Of a stretch of 64,000 bases of DNA, positions 48,241 to 60,800 are shown one piece after another; position 1 is the stretch's first letter, and every line of letters starts with the position of its first letter. The DNA is taken from NCBI GenBank assembly GCA_963969595.1, contig OZ018409.1, forward strand, positions 6,648,520-6,712,519. Direction: 5' to 3'. Below the pieces are notes generated by a model. That model was not told the origin of the DNA. It saw only the letters and a program-made list of their open reading frames with translations, and ran no database searches. This stretch comes from Neckera pumila (Eukaryota; Streptophyta; Bryopsida; Hypnales; Neckeraceae). The position numbers and the translations under genes are program-made.

Positions 48241-51200
48241 ATGAGTTCTCCAACTGTGATTCTACAGACACAGGGGTGAGTCAACATTACAGGAAGGATT
48301 GTATTAAAGCCTTTCAATCTACATGTGTTTTTCAAAGAAAAACCTGTGAGCTCAAAGCCTAAGATGGAATTAGAAGTGTCTGTCGTCATACTCTTACCAA
48401 ATGTGTGGAGTTTTACACCCGGTTCTGAATTTCCTGTATCAGATTGATGTAGCTAGTTTTCTGCTGCTTTCAGTAGAAATCAATGGCAAACTGAGAAAGG
48501 GGGGAGAGATAGAAGCTGAAGTAGATTTTGAGAAGATCACTTTCTCAGTTGCGCAAGCATGGCATGTTTGTCAGCATGAGTCAATTTCTGTTGTATGTTT
48601 GTCTGATTTTGCTCCACCACATGGCTCTAAAAGAAGATGTGCCCTTTGACACATCCCTTCCAACTGGCAGCAGGAATGTTTGTGAAGAGCTAGTCTGGAC
48701 TGAAACTTAGTATTGGACAGGTAATTGCTCGTTCTATTCCATGTTGAGTCATTCATTGTGTTTCATTAATCACAAGTTATGTTTCAGAACATAACTAAGT
48801 GTATGACTACTCTAAAAAGCAAGGAATTCGTCATCAGGCGTTAGTAGGCAGTGTTTCTTTAAGCAACATGCATCCTTGGGTATGTTATGCTGGAGGGGTG
48901 CGCTCATGGTGCGGATATTTCATTTTCTTCGTGTCATGACCGCAGATTCTGCCTGAGTTGTGGATCGGCAAACAACCAAAATCAGGGTTTAGGAAACATA
49001 TTTGAGTTTCAGTTGTTTTCTGCATAAATATTCTCTGATTCTGTTCTTAAGTCTTTACACACTGTTTCTTGTCCAATTTCAGACTTGTGGAACAACCGTT
49101 CGGTTTGTCTATCAATGGTAGTCATGACCCTGATTCTGTTGTTGGTGCTGCAGACAACAAACGGTTTGAAGAATGGTTGCCAAGCACTCGCGTTGAGGAA
49201 TGAAGACTGGGCATTGTACCTCCTTTGAAACTCCACCCTTGGTTACACCCTTGGTTATTCCAAATTCGTCTGCTCTCGTTAGCTTGGGAACCACAGATTC
49301 TCAGAGACTCTAACTATCACAAGAAATTGGGCAAATTTCCCCTGGCCAAGTGGCACAGTCCAATGTCTATGTCAAGAAAACTGTCTAATTTTAGGGCAAA
49401 GATATTACGAGGAAAATTCCCCCCTCAGGATTCAATATCGATTCAATGAGCTCGGAGCATGTGCAAAGTTCTGTACAAATTCAATCCTAATTGAATTATA
49501 CGGAAAGCCATTCAACAGCTAAAGTGTTGAATTAACTAAAGGCTTGGTTTTGAAACGTATACTGATGAATACAATATACAATGTAGAAACAAAGTGAATG
49601 CTTGAATGCTGTTTATTTATGTCACCGCATCACAAGTACGTGATAGCAGATATACCGCAATTTGTATTGAAGTGCTTCATTTTTCCAATCAGTATTGCAG
49701 CACTACTGTAGAAAGGCCTCAGGTTTTCCTTAGTCCAACATTAGATGTGGTTACTTGTTTGTGAGAGATGCTGAATTTGGTGTGGTTTTGCTACTTGAAG
49801 GTGACGAGAGCAAGGAGTTGGAGTGTTTACTGCTATCAAAGACAGTCGTGTGTTGCCTTGATTTGGTGAGTTTCCAGAGCTTCTGATTCCGGCCGTAGAT
49901 GAGCATTTCAGCAACCTTTGGGACGTGTGGACAAACGCAAAGTCGATCGCTGAGCTGTTTGTGAAGATGTTCACTTGTAGCTGTACATCTTTGTGGCAGA
50001 TTTGCAATCCGATCCATTCATTGCTTTGCACATCTTGCATGCTTGATCTTCAGTGTACAGTACAGCACTGTTAGTACCAGTGTTTGTAAGTCTGGTCCTG
50101 CTTCTGGCTCAAGTTGGATGCTTTTTCTAAGAATATGGTTTTTTTAAAGCAAATCGTTTTTGTTTCGTGATATGGGAAGTTAGGCATTTGGTGCAGAAGC
50201 TCATGCTTTGAAAATGTATCTTTCACGTGATAATTAGAATTTGCTTCTGCCTAGCTGCTTGAGTAACAAACTCTTATGTACTACAAGGCAACTGTAGGTT
50301 TTTGAATCTAAAAGGTATACTTGGGTCTTAATTATTTTGAGGAATATTTGCTTTGAAGTTTCTGCAAAGCAGAGCCTTGGGAATCACTTGCCATCATTCC
50401 GAGTTTCTATTAGATTTAGGTTCATGCAATTGTTGCATGTTGTAACATTGTGCTTTGTTTATGTTACTGTTGTCTTTAAAAGGATGGACCTCCGTATCAT
50501 TGTCTTTGGGTGCTCTCTTTTGCCATTGTCTAAATGTAAATGCATATGTTTTAATTTTGTTTCAGAGATGAAATCACAAACCTTCTACAAGTAGTTAAGA
50601 AATTAGTTTTTTTGGTCAAAATTGAAATCACTTTCATTATCTATGGTAAAGAAAATTCATATCAAATACACAACATGCTTAAATATTCTGAAAATTTTCC
50701 CATTGGTGTATATTATGGTTTGAAGCATCGTGGTGTAAACTAATTTTCTTGTCATTCTATAATTAGAAATTGGTAGACCATGATTTTAGGCCCAAAGTTC
50801 AAATTGCTATAAATAACTCAAACTTTTCAAGTTTTTCAAATTTTCAAATTGGTGTAAAAAAGAGACTTCATTTACTTCATTTTATTTGTTGGTTTGAAAT
50901 TCAAAAGGTTTAATTTTAAAAAGGTTTTAAACAACTATTTTTATTTATCTTACAAGATAGTGCAAAATTAAAGTATGGACAGAATTTATAACCCTAGAGT
51001 TAGTCAATGGCATTGCATATGTTTTATTTCCCAAAATAATTTTACCTTAAACCAAAGGGCTTTATCACCGAGGTCATTAACCATGCAATTATTCATTGAT
51101 TTGATCCGCTTTCCATATTCTCAAAAAATCATTCATTAGACACTTTGTAGTCCTTGGATCTTTCAAGTCTAAGCAACATCAATATCTTTCAATATAATAA

Positions 51201-52369
51201 ATATGTCACTCAATAAGCATCATTATACATGATTTATATTGTAATTATTATGAATCTTGTGTTTTGTATTTCCATCTATTATCAAAAAAGATGAATTCTC
51301 ATAATCTCTCAAGAATGTCAAGTTGATTATACATCATGCAATAAAGATGAGTTTAAACTATATTAGAAAATATATAATACTCTATAATAAAATAGTACAA
51401 TCCCAAAATACTGTTGAAAACTCAAGAATACAGGTTTCAAGAAATGTATTGTCCTTTGTGTGAGTCAAGAACTTACTCCACTTCATTTTTTGCAAAAATA
51501 TTTTTTCCTTAATAAGTGAGTTGTCATCAAATTAAAAGAACTCCTTCAACAAGTGAAATAGTTATGTGTGGAAAACTCCGTTGGAAAACTCTCATATATA
51601 TGTTTTTGCACATACATGAAAATGTATTCATATCCATATTTGAATATGATAAATCCAAGTATCCATACATTGCATATTGTATAATATCTTTTTACCCATA
51701 TATAATATTTACATTTATATATCCATTTATATTTAATTGTAATCATATATAATATCCATATGGAACATGAGACAAGACTTGGAAAACCACTTGGTTGGCA
51801 GTTTTAGATATATAGCCAACTTAGGGTCAAAGCCCATGCAAGTGTCCATGGATGCATTTCTAAGTCACACCAATCATTCTAGGAGGCATCTCACATACTT
51901 CTTTGAGTAGCATGTCTAAGCCAAACATAATTGAAAGTGAGCTCTTGTTTCCATAATTCTCCACAATGTATTTGCCACAAAAGAATTTCTAGGAGACATT
52001 CTCCTTTTAGATCCTAGATTTGTTTTAGTCAAAGCAAAAATATATACAAAAGCTTTAACACATATAGAATTAGTAAAGAAAGAGGACCAAAGTGAAAAAA
52101 GTGATATAAAGAATTGGAGAATGAATGATAGACAATAGAGATGCAAAAAGCTAGGTCAATCCATTTCTAATATTGTGAGAATTTAGAGTTTTGTAGCATT
52201 GTAAACATTGCTTTTGACATTGGCATATGGAGAAAGCACAAATAGCTAGCAACCTTGTAAAAGATTCACTTTGAGGCCTTTGGATTTGGTAGACATTGCT
52301 TTCATAATTCATTTAAAGCAACCAAAATTGAAATATACACATTCAATGTATGAAAAAACATGCTTAACC
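48241..52369. other. Mostly unassigned DNA; possible unrecognised transcript
   Basis: 48.2-50.1 kb is less AT-rich and has splice-like phrases (ACAG/GTAATT near 48718, TGCTGCAG/AC near 49152), so an unrecognised spliced or non-coding transcript is possible. The most protein-like frame is 49751-50017 (-), 88 residues (PQRCTATSEHLHKQLSDRLC, HVPKVAEML), with no family I know. 50.6-52.3 kb is AT-rich with no gene. Confidence 0.35.
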
Positions 52370-54022
52370 TCCTAAGGATTAGGTGGTCTGGATTTCCAAA
52401 ATTGTGAAGATGTATTATACAATGCAACTTAGATAATGTTTTAATAATGACTCTCAAAAAACATTTGTAAGATATAATCTATAGACCATATATACATAAT
52501 TAAATATATTAGTTCACAAATCAAAATTTTAATAAAATTGGAAGCCCAAAATTGAAGATTCCTTGATTTCTTTCTAAAATGAATTGTATATTTTTTTTCA
52601 AGAATTTTTTTTCTTTAAGTTCAAAATAATAAGTTGGATTTTTGAATACTTTAATTTTAATTTACTATACAAGTTGTTTTTGAAAGTTCATTTATTGAAA
52701 TAAAAAAATATACTTTTTGAGGCCAAAACTTCTTTTACCCTTTGAATTATAGAATATTTGCAAAGTAATACTTCATTAAAAGATATTTGAGGCCTCCAAG
52801 AGCTCGCAAATTATTTTGCATTCCCAGACTGCGGAAACGCAGGAAAGCTGCTGGCTGATGTGGTCAAGAAAATGCCACGTCATTTTTGAATCAAAATCAA
52901 AATAAATTTGGCCTGGAATGATATTTGTGAGAATTTTTTTTTCTTTTTAATTTCAAAAAAAAAATTCTGACAATCCGCCGGCTGTTTACAAATCTAGCAG
53001 ATTAAAGAACGAGCTTGAAACGGCCCTCCAATGCCCTCAAATCTCTTCTAATGTTAGAATCTATATTTTACAAATGTTAAAGAATTAACACAAGTGTCTT
53101 CAAAAAAATGATGGATGAAAAAATGCATATTTGTATGCTTGGAATGTATTCACATTCATTTGTTATTTGAAATTTGAACTCTTAGTCCTTGATTGGGGTT
53201 AAGCTTAGTAATGGAGAAAGATTGTAACTGTTCATTGAAGCACATGTGCAAGGATAAAGTCAAAATTTGAATAGAAGCTTTCTTTTATTTGTTGAGAAAT
53301 GAAAATCGTGCATTTAAAAAAAAATGTATGTATATTAGAATTCTTTTTAAATTTCTATAAACTTTTATAGTCAAGACTTGGATTAACTTTAAAGTGTCCT
53401 ATAGATGCATATTTAAAGTGTCTTTAAAGGGACCCAAAACCATTCACTTGAAACTCTAATACTTTAAAACCATTGGTAGCTCAAATTATAAAATTTTATA
53501 CATTTCACAAGCATGGATTGAATTCATATTAATAGTACTTCATTAGAAGCCCACTTGATAGAAATGGAGGGGTAGACAAAATCAAATTGATTTACTTTAA
53601 TCCATATGTTTATATAGATTCAAAAAAATTCTCTACTATCGTATTATCCAAAGAGATTTTGACTTAGGAATGATAAGAAGCCCTTCAAAAGATTACTTGT
53701 ATTGTGAATCAAATGGTAAGTTTAAACCCTAAACACAAGCATCCATTAGATCAATGATACATTTTGTGAAAAGTGTACTTCATCCAACTAAAATTCATTG
53801 AAAAAGCCTAAGAAAATCCATGAAATATATCATTAGAAGGAATAAAGAATGTTTTTATATAAATTAGAAAAATAGATGTTTTGGAAGAGATTCGATTATT
53901 TATTATAAATTATTTATTATTTGTTATCCTACTATCTTTCTATTGACTATTTAGAAATCATGTTGACGATGCTCCTTTGGCATCATACACTCAAACAAAG
54001 AGTGGGCATGGTTGAATTAGAT
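52370..54022 (+). repeat. Segmental duplication S2, copy A
   Basis: It is co-linear with 57888-60955: TTCCAAAATTGTGAAGATGTA, ATAGACCATAT, GATGAAAAAATGCAT, TTAACTTTAAAGTGTCC, ACAAGCATGGATT, AAGCCCTTCAAAAGAT, TTTTGTGAAAAGTGTAC. Copy A contains the M1 MITE (52775-53052), absent from copy B. It lacks the piggyBac-like insertion and a ~740-base extra segment found in copy B. No coding function is seen. Confidence 0.8.
52775..53052. mobile_element. MITE, family M1, second copy
   Basis: The left end ATTAAAAGATATTTGAGG and right end, inverted ATTAGAAGAGATTTGAGG, match at 16 of 18 positions. The interior CATTCCCAGACTGCGGAAAC, GCTGCTGG and GCCACGTCA resemble the copy at 7395-7690. The corresponding site in copy B of the S2 duplication (near 58325) is empty. 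Confidence 0.75.
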
Positions 54023-55032
54023 TATTCTTCAATTCTTCCATTATTTGTTTTATAGTTGTTGCAAGAAAGAGTGGCTATTTTTGTTCCCCTTTGGCCTATT
54101 TTTGGCAAGTACTCCCAATACTATGAGCTTTCGTATACAAATCTTTAAAAATAAAATAAAATAAAGATAATTACTATAACACTAAAAGTAGCATATCACC
54201 AAAATTTCAAATAAATCTAGATCAAAAGTTATTCACAAGAAAGAGTGAGCTGAAATTTTGAAGAAAATACATACTATAACATTTTTATTTGTTAAAAATA
54301 AGAAAAATGAATTTCAAAGAAATAAAAAATTGGTCATTTGGAAAGAGTTCTTGATGAAGACATTTCACGAAAAGAATGATCATCTTTTATGCTCAAAATT
54401 GTGCACGCAAGGGAGCCCTATTTGCATGAACGTAGAAGACATAAAATAAAATATTTTTAAACTTCCTTTGGTAGAAACATGAATTCCTACTATAGGAATA
54501 GACCATAGAAATTTTAGCTCTAGATTATTGAATTTGAAGACTGTATAGTATTCAAAATCCCTAAAACTAAAAATGTGACATAGTAAATTAATTGATTTTT
54601 AAATATTAAATGATTTATTTTTTTCTAAAAAACATGAAATTTGATTAAACTCAAGATAGATATCTTCCATAAAAATTTCAAGTTCTTGATCATCATGCTT
54701 CAGAAGTTATTGCAAAAGAAAGCTTCAACACTCTTCCTATGACAAATACTTAGTACAACTCTTTCTTACAATGACTCATCTAATGCCTTTCTTTTGGATA
54801 TCTTGAGAGATGAATTTACACTACAAAGCATAACTTCAAAAAACATAAGTTTTGAGTAGTGAGTCATATGTTGTATAAAGACACACCAAACTTGTAAGTA
54901 ACTAGAAAAATCAACCAAAGCTTTAAATTTATAGAAAGAAAAAACACTTGAATTTGCAAAACATCCCCATCATTTCAATAGACAAGAAAACAAAAGGATA
55001 CCTACTCTATCAAAGGTCACTAAAAGATAAGA
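54023..55032. other. AT-rich 3' flank of the kinase gene
   Basis: No gene. The final part next to 55033 should hold the kinase 3' UTR on the minus strand; no clear polyadenylation signal stands out. Confidence 0.4.
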
Positions 55033-56415
55033 CTAGTCTAATTCCAAATTCCTCACCTCTTCTTGAATGGAATATAGTTTTCCAAATATAACTTCAAAAG
55101 AAGGTCTTTGAGAAGATTCAACATGCCAACATGCCTCCACCAACTCCCGTAGCTTTGGAAATACATAGTCAGGCAAAAAAGGTCTTTCACCTTTGATAAC
55201 ATCACCCCACTTACTCTTGGTATATCCATCAAATGGTATTTGACCCGTCAATATTTCATAGCATGTCATTCCAAAACTGTAGACATCCACCTTCTCAGTC
55301 CATATGTCACCATTTCGATCTTCTTCATTCTTTAGAAGCTCTTGCAAAACTTCATGAGCCCTCCAAAATCCCGTTCCTTGAACAAACATCGCACACTCGT
55401 AATCCGCTAGACAACAATACACTGAGTCACCACTTGGAACACCCCTTGGAACATCCCTTAAATCATGAATGAGGACATTGGCAGCTTTCAAGTCTCTGTG
55501 CAACACACCTTCTGCATGCAACCCTTTCATCCCCCTTGCTATGCATACCATCATCCGAATGGAATCATAAAATGAGAAGGGTGGTTGTGACAAGAAGTCA
55601 AACTCCCAAGGATGGGTGTTATCTTCCACTTGGAGATCAATGAGTGTGCGCAAATCCCCCCAATACCTCAGCATCAACAATGCGAACCTCCCATCCTTTA
55701 ACAATGTCGCACGAAAAATTAAACATCGGTCTGAATGAATGTTTGCATCAAAATCTTCAAACACAAACCTAGAGCCCCTCTCTTGCATTGACCGAGATTC
55801 ACCACAATCCTCTGCATCCTTTCTCATGGAGCAAGGCCAGTGGCGTTTCAAATCAGCCAACGAAAATCCCGCGCCCAATTTGAACACCTTCAAGACAAAA
55901 TCGGAATCAGACCCCTTCACTTTGGCTTCGAAGATCTGGGCTTGGCCCCCCTCTGCAATCAGGGGCCCCAACTCCACGCTGTCAGCCCAATCCACAAAGA
56001 AATCGGGGGCACTTGCTTTCAGCTCCTCCCAAACAGAAAGTTCACTGGGGCCAGGGACTGAAACGGAGTGCTGGATGTGGCGACCAGGAACTTCACTCCA
56101 CGTCGACTTGGATGCCGCAATTCGACTCAAAACCTCCTTTTCGCTCTTCTCCTGCGTCTGCTGCTGCTGGGCTCCAGATGCAAGTCCCAACACTCTGGGC
56201 CCCGACAACCCATCTCCTCTACCTCCCCAGACTCTTGAGCATGCTGTCAAGATCCCAATCCACATCCATGTGAGAAACGAAGGAGACTCTGCAGCCATTG
56301 CTGAAGGAACGGACTCGGGGTAAGAGGGCCCATCTGCTCCACTGCAAGAGGCTTCTCCCACAATCTCAACTGCGTTATCACCGCGACTTGTGCTTGGCTT
56401 CACTTTTGCCATCAC
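55033..56415 (-). CDS. Atypical protein kinase, RLK/Raf-like (TKL), 460 aa
   Basis: The intronless frame encodes a 460-residue protein. Residues 1-140 are low-complexity (Ser/Ala/Gln-rich) with a short hydrophobic Trp-rich patch at 46-64, weak as a membrane span. The kinase domain spans about 149-455. It has a glycine-loop-like IAEGGQAQIFEA (153-164), the probable ATP lysine in VLKVFK (K176), and the full catalytic loop HRDLKAANVL (306-315, D308). Further on are DVYSFGMTCYEILTGQIPF (377-395) and CWHVESSQRPSF (429-440). Two oddities: the metal-binding DFG is DYE (338-340), keeping the Asp, and APE is AHE (353-355). The activation segment is short and ends GTGFWRAHE. The Ser/Thr-type HRDLKxxN loop suggests it may still be active. 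The substrate is unknown. It is bracketed by the S2 duplications. Two tandem ATGs begin the frame; the first is used. Confidence 0.9.
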   Translation of the reverse strand: MMAKVKPSTSRGDNAVEIVGEASCSGADGPSYPESVPSAMAAESPSFLTWMWIGILTACSRVWGGRGDGLSGPRVLGLASGAQQQQTQEKSEKEVLSRIAASKSTWSEVPGRHIQHSVSVPGPSELSVWEELKASAPDFFVDWADSVELGPLIAEGGQAQIFEAKVKGSDSDFVLKVFKLGAGFSLADLKRHWPCSMRKDAEDCGESRSMQERGSRFVFEDFDANIHSDRCLIFRATLLKDGRFALLMLRYWGDLRTLIDLQVEDNTHPWEFDFLSQPPFSFYDSIRMMVCIARGMKGLHAEGVLHRDLKAANVLIHDLRDVPRGVPSGDSVYCCLADYECAMFVQGTGFWRAHEVLQELLKNEEDRNGDIWTEKVDVYSFGMTCYEILTGQIPFDGYTKSKWGDVIKGERPFLPDYVFPKLRELVEACWHVESSQRPSFEVIFGKLYSIQEEVRNLELD

Positions 56416-57035
56416 TTCACAAATAAGTGGACTCTTACAGTCGCCCCCACGTGCATTTTCTCACCAAGAAAAAAACCGGCCCTCAGCCTCCCTCTCAAAT
56501 TTGCAATAACAACGACACAACTTCCACCCCAAGTGAAGTGGTTCAAAACAAGCAACACGCTGAAGTAGGACTTGAGCACAAGGGCTCAATCGGCATGACA
56601 CGAGGCAACCTTCAACTTGCACAAGAAGACGGATATCCGGTCAAAGCGGTGGTGCAACCAAATAGCAACGCCGTGTCACTGAGAAGCACGCTAGCACGCT
56701 AAATACATCAGAGCAAACACCGGGACACAGATACGAAAGCCCGCCACTTCTACTTTGGACCCTCGCCTTCACACAGCTCAAAACCCACCACCAAATAACT
56801 AGCTTCGACTGCGCTCAGATAGACTGTACCCTAAAACTACAACTCTCATTTGGAGGCTGGAGCGGGCTTAAAGTCGGTCCACTAGCAAGGAGCAGCAACC
56901 CCTAGTGAAAGCGTGAGAGAGAGACCGACCAAGGAAAAGTAGTGCTCCAGTACAGTACTGTAGTGTTGCAACAGTGTGCTCAATACTATAGTGCTCTCAC
57001 CGCTCTGGGAACTTTCTCATAATTTTTTGGCGGAG
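56416..57035 (-). promoter_or_regulatory. Upstream region of the kinase gene
   Basis: This is a GC-richer, unique-looking promoter and leader region with no recognised coding sequence. It includes CAGTACAGTACTG, a small palindrome near 56950, and AGAGAGAGAC runs. Confidence 0.35.
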
Positions 57036-57862
57036 GCATTCGAAGGCCAAATTCGGTATCTGCCTCACTGCCCGGAATGGAGGCTGCCCGGGAGGAGGAC
57101 GGGACGGAGAGAGACCAGGAGCAAGATGGCTGTTGCGCGCGGGTTGATAGGTCATGGAAGCTTCCTGAGTAGAGCAAGCGATCGTAAGTATCCAAGGAAG
57201 CATCTGCTCACCCGGAGCGAAAACATGGCATGAATGCGCCTAAGTAAGTATCTGTACCAACATTTAATTTATTGTGCCCATCTCCATGTGAGCTCTTGCC
57301 TAGTTTCACATTGACGGAAACTCATGTTGGACATTTGCAACCTTCCCTCTGAAGAATAAATGAAAGGCTTCCCTTCTTGTTGGTAAGATGGAACTGGATG
57401 TCTTATTAGAAATCCAACTCTCGTCATTTTCGAAGGGCTTTGTCACTAGTTAAGTTCTGGCAGACTCTGCTGACTCGATGCACCACGATTTCTTGGTCTA
57501 ATTTTGATAAGTAGTTCAGTACAGTACTCTTCTTTCTACTTCCGTGTCCTGGAAACAAGCTCTGCGCATTTCTGTGAGTCTTTTCGTTTTCTGCTTGGAG
57601 TGTGATCTTCTTCGCTGAGTGGCAGTTAGTGTCAGCTCGGTTGTTGATGGGAAGCCTTCTGTTCTCGTTTGGCAGATGCAGTATTTCCAAAGGGCAAGAC
57701 GATGAGGCGAGACTTCGGAGATTTCCTTATTACTGCATACGAGCAAGGCAGCAAGGGACGTTCTCCAAGTCCTGCGCGAGCGTTACCGCAGCTTGTCTGT
57801 CTCCTGCTCAGGTAGCCTCCACTCCGGGCAGTGTGGCGGATCCCGAATTAGGTCTTCGACTT
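57036..57862. repeat. Inverted duplication with gene-fragment-like arms
   Basis: The left arm (57036-57210) and right arm (about 57700-57862) are inverted: CTCACTGCCCGGAATGGAGG on the left corresponds to CCTCCACTCCGGGCAGTGTGG on the right. Translated, both arms encode related peptides: IPGSEADTEFGLRM on the minus strand from the left arm, and TPGSVADPELGLRL on the plus strand from the right arm. Each is preceded by a Ser/Ala/Arg-rich stretch reminiscent of an organelle transit peptide. The arms look like diverged, opposite-facing copies of a first exon. The parent gene is not recognised and neither copy has a continuing frame. Confidence 0.6.
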
Positions 57863-57887
57863 GGGGACGAGGTGCTGATTTTGAATT

Positions 57888-60800
57888 TGATTACCCCCCA
57901 AGGATCAAGGGTAGTTCAAGTTTCCAAAATGGTGAAGATGTAGTATCAAATAAAATTTAGAAGAATAAATTAATAATGAATTTCAAAGCGTAGTTGTAAA
58001 ATATGATCCATAGACCATATCCATACAATTAAATCAACGAATTCATAAATTAGAATTTTTCAATAAACTTTAATTTGTAAATTGAAAATTCCTTCTAAAA
58101 TCAATTATAGATTGATTTTTGTTTCATTTTCTCAATACTTTTTATTCTTTAAGTTTTTAATTAAATGTTAAGTTTTAATCATATTAGTGATTAAGGAAGA
58201 TTTTTAATTTACCCTTTTATTCAAGTCATTTCTGATGAGTCATTTTGAACTGAAGTTTTTTTTCTTTTTGAAGTCAAACCTATTGGTATCCTTTAAATTA
58301 TAGAGTAATTGGAAAGCAAAGTCTTTAAAATCTATACCATACAAATGTTCAAGAACAAAAATAAGAAGCTTCCAAAGAATTGAAGGATGAAAAAATGCAT
58401 GTTTGTGTGCTTGAGATGTACTTGCGTTCATTTGTTCTTCAAAATAACCAATTTGTTCCTCAAGGGATTAAGCATAGTATGGGAGAAAGATTTAAACCAA
58501 TTCCTAAAGCAAATGTGTACAGATAGAGTCACAAGTTTAAGTCGAGGTTGATTTATGTTTATAGAGAAATGAAAATCATACATATTCAAAAAAAGTATGT
58601 TGTTGAAAAGATTTGTATAGTTTATTAAAATTTTGAAAGTGAAGACTCGGATTAACTTTAAAGTGTCCCACAAATTCATAGTTGAAGTGTCTTTAAAGAG
58701 ATCCATAATCATTTACTAGAGGCTCTATTACTATACAACTATACAAATCTATTTGTCAAACAATTCTCATTTAATGCCTACAGGCCCAAGGCCATTTTTG
58801 GGCGAAAAAACACCCAAACCTGCCATTTTTATAGCAATGAGTAAAAAGAATTGAAAAATGTTTTTTTTGCACATCTAAACATAAGATCTTATGTCTAACT
58901 AGTATAAAAATGTGTGGAAAAAACTTCATAATTTTTGACCGCATAGATTGCAAGATATCTGCGTTTAAAGTGAAAAAAACAAATTATTTAGCACATTGTG
59001 GGACTAGATCTTATGACTTTGAACATGTTTAACTTAAATTTTTTGCACTACAGAGTTTTGAGCTTTAAATCTTCCTAGTAGAAAGTTTTGAACTTTAAAT
59101 CTTCATAGTAGAAAATTGAGAATCTAGGGGAAGAAAAATGCTAAAAAGCTTAATTTTCATTACTAAAAAAATTATTAAATAGATGTAGGTACAAGATAGA
59201 AGGAAAATTTCAAATACTAATATTTTATATATAGAATTGAAAAGCACTAATCCCAATGGTGAGATTATTCCAGCAAAAAAACTAAATCTTGTGGAACTTT
59301 TTTTTGAAAAATTGCTAAAATTGCATTCAAAAATGAATCCTATAAGGGTTTTTTTCAGAGAGATGCTCTAAGTGCCCAAAAAACAAGATTGTCCATAAAA
59401 TTTTCATAAAAAAATCCAAATGAAATGAATCAAAACTTTACAGATAGACAAAAACACAATCTATAAAAAAATTAAATAAAATTAAACAATAAATTATTTT
59501 TTTTCTATGCCCCTTGTCCCCTTATTTGAATTTATTTTGGCATAACCTTTTTTTCCAACCACCGATTGAAAAAAAATTATATTTTTACAAAGCTTAGCAA
59601 TTTTTCTACATTCAAAGTTATTTTTGGAATATCACAACAAAGATTCAGTTCGTAGGTACCTACCCAAAATTCCATTTGTTCCCCAGAGGACAATAGGCTT
59701 CTAAGGGTTAACAAGCATGGATTAAGGTGATATTGTAATACTTCATTGAAAGCCTACTTTATAGAAATAGAGGAGCAAACACAATCAAATTTGGTTACCT
59801 TAATAACCTCAATCCAAATATTTGTGCTAATTCAAAGGAATTTCTCATTATTGTATTCAGGTGATGGCAAAAATGACCTGTACTATTTGTTGCGTTTGGC
59901 TGATTTTTTCGGGAGTACTTTAAAATTAGAAAATTAAATTTCAAAACATTCAAAAAATATGACTAATGTGTACACCTTTAAGACAAAGGTTCCCACAGAA
60001 GGAATTTCATACGAAAATTCTCTAAGTAGGAGAACTTGAGAAGTGCTAAGCCACAAGAAAATACATACCTTCATGTTTAATTAGGGAAAAATAGTAAAAA
60101 TAAGTAAATACACAAAATCAAAACTAGCCATTTGCAATAATTCTATGGAGATGGTCATTCACCAAGAAAACCACCAAAATAATGTTTTATGTGTTTCAAA
60201 ATGCAAGCAGAAAGAAGCTCACTTTGTAGACTTCCACACTACACAAAATTAACTTTTTTCTAAAATCCCTCTCTTGGAGAGCTAGAAGTCTACTAGAAGA
60301 CCATCTCATCCAAACTTTAGCTCCAAATTTGTTTTTATGGGTCCAAAATAGTACTAAAAATCCCCAAATTGGATAATGTGACATAAAATTGGGGCAATTT
60401 TTATATAGTAAAACATTTTTAAAAACTGCAAAAAAACTAAGCAAGATGTATAATGGTCATGAGCACCTTCCCTATAAATCTCAAGTCATTTGGATCTAGA
60501 ACGCAAAAGTTATACCCAAAAAACAAATCAACATGCAAGGTGTGACACAAAATAGGACAGGTCATTCTTGCGATCACCCATTGCCTAAGGTGGTTTGGAC
60601 TTTGGAACAATTGAAAGCCCTTCAAAAGATCACTCGTATTGTGAATTGAATGGTAAGTTCAACCCCTCAAGCACTCAACCATCCATTGAATCAATGATAA
60701 ATTTTGTGAAAAGTGTACATCATCCAATTTACTAAAATTCACTAAGCAAGCTTAAAAAGAAATCATGTAATACATCAATGAAAAGAAGATAGAATATTCT

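Noticed and set aside
52365..52390. TTAACCTCCTAAGGATTAGG as another piggyBac-like end
   Set aside because: No matching right end was found, and the duplicated counterpart at 57888 does not retain the TTAA; too weak to call.
55739..56323. 194-residue plus-strand frame
   Set aside because: It is antisense to the kinase coding sequence; the kinase frame carries all recognisable motifs.
57602..57943. 113-residue plus-strand frame as a functional gene
   Set aside because: The C-terminal half is in an inverted duplicated fragment and ends in repeat sequence; no complete domain is visible. Kept only as a gene-fragment observation.
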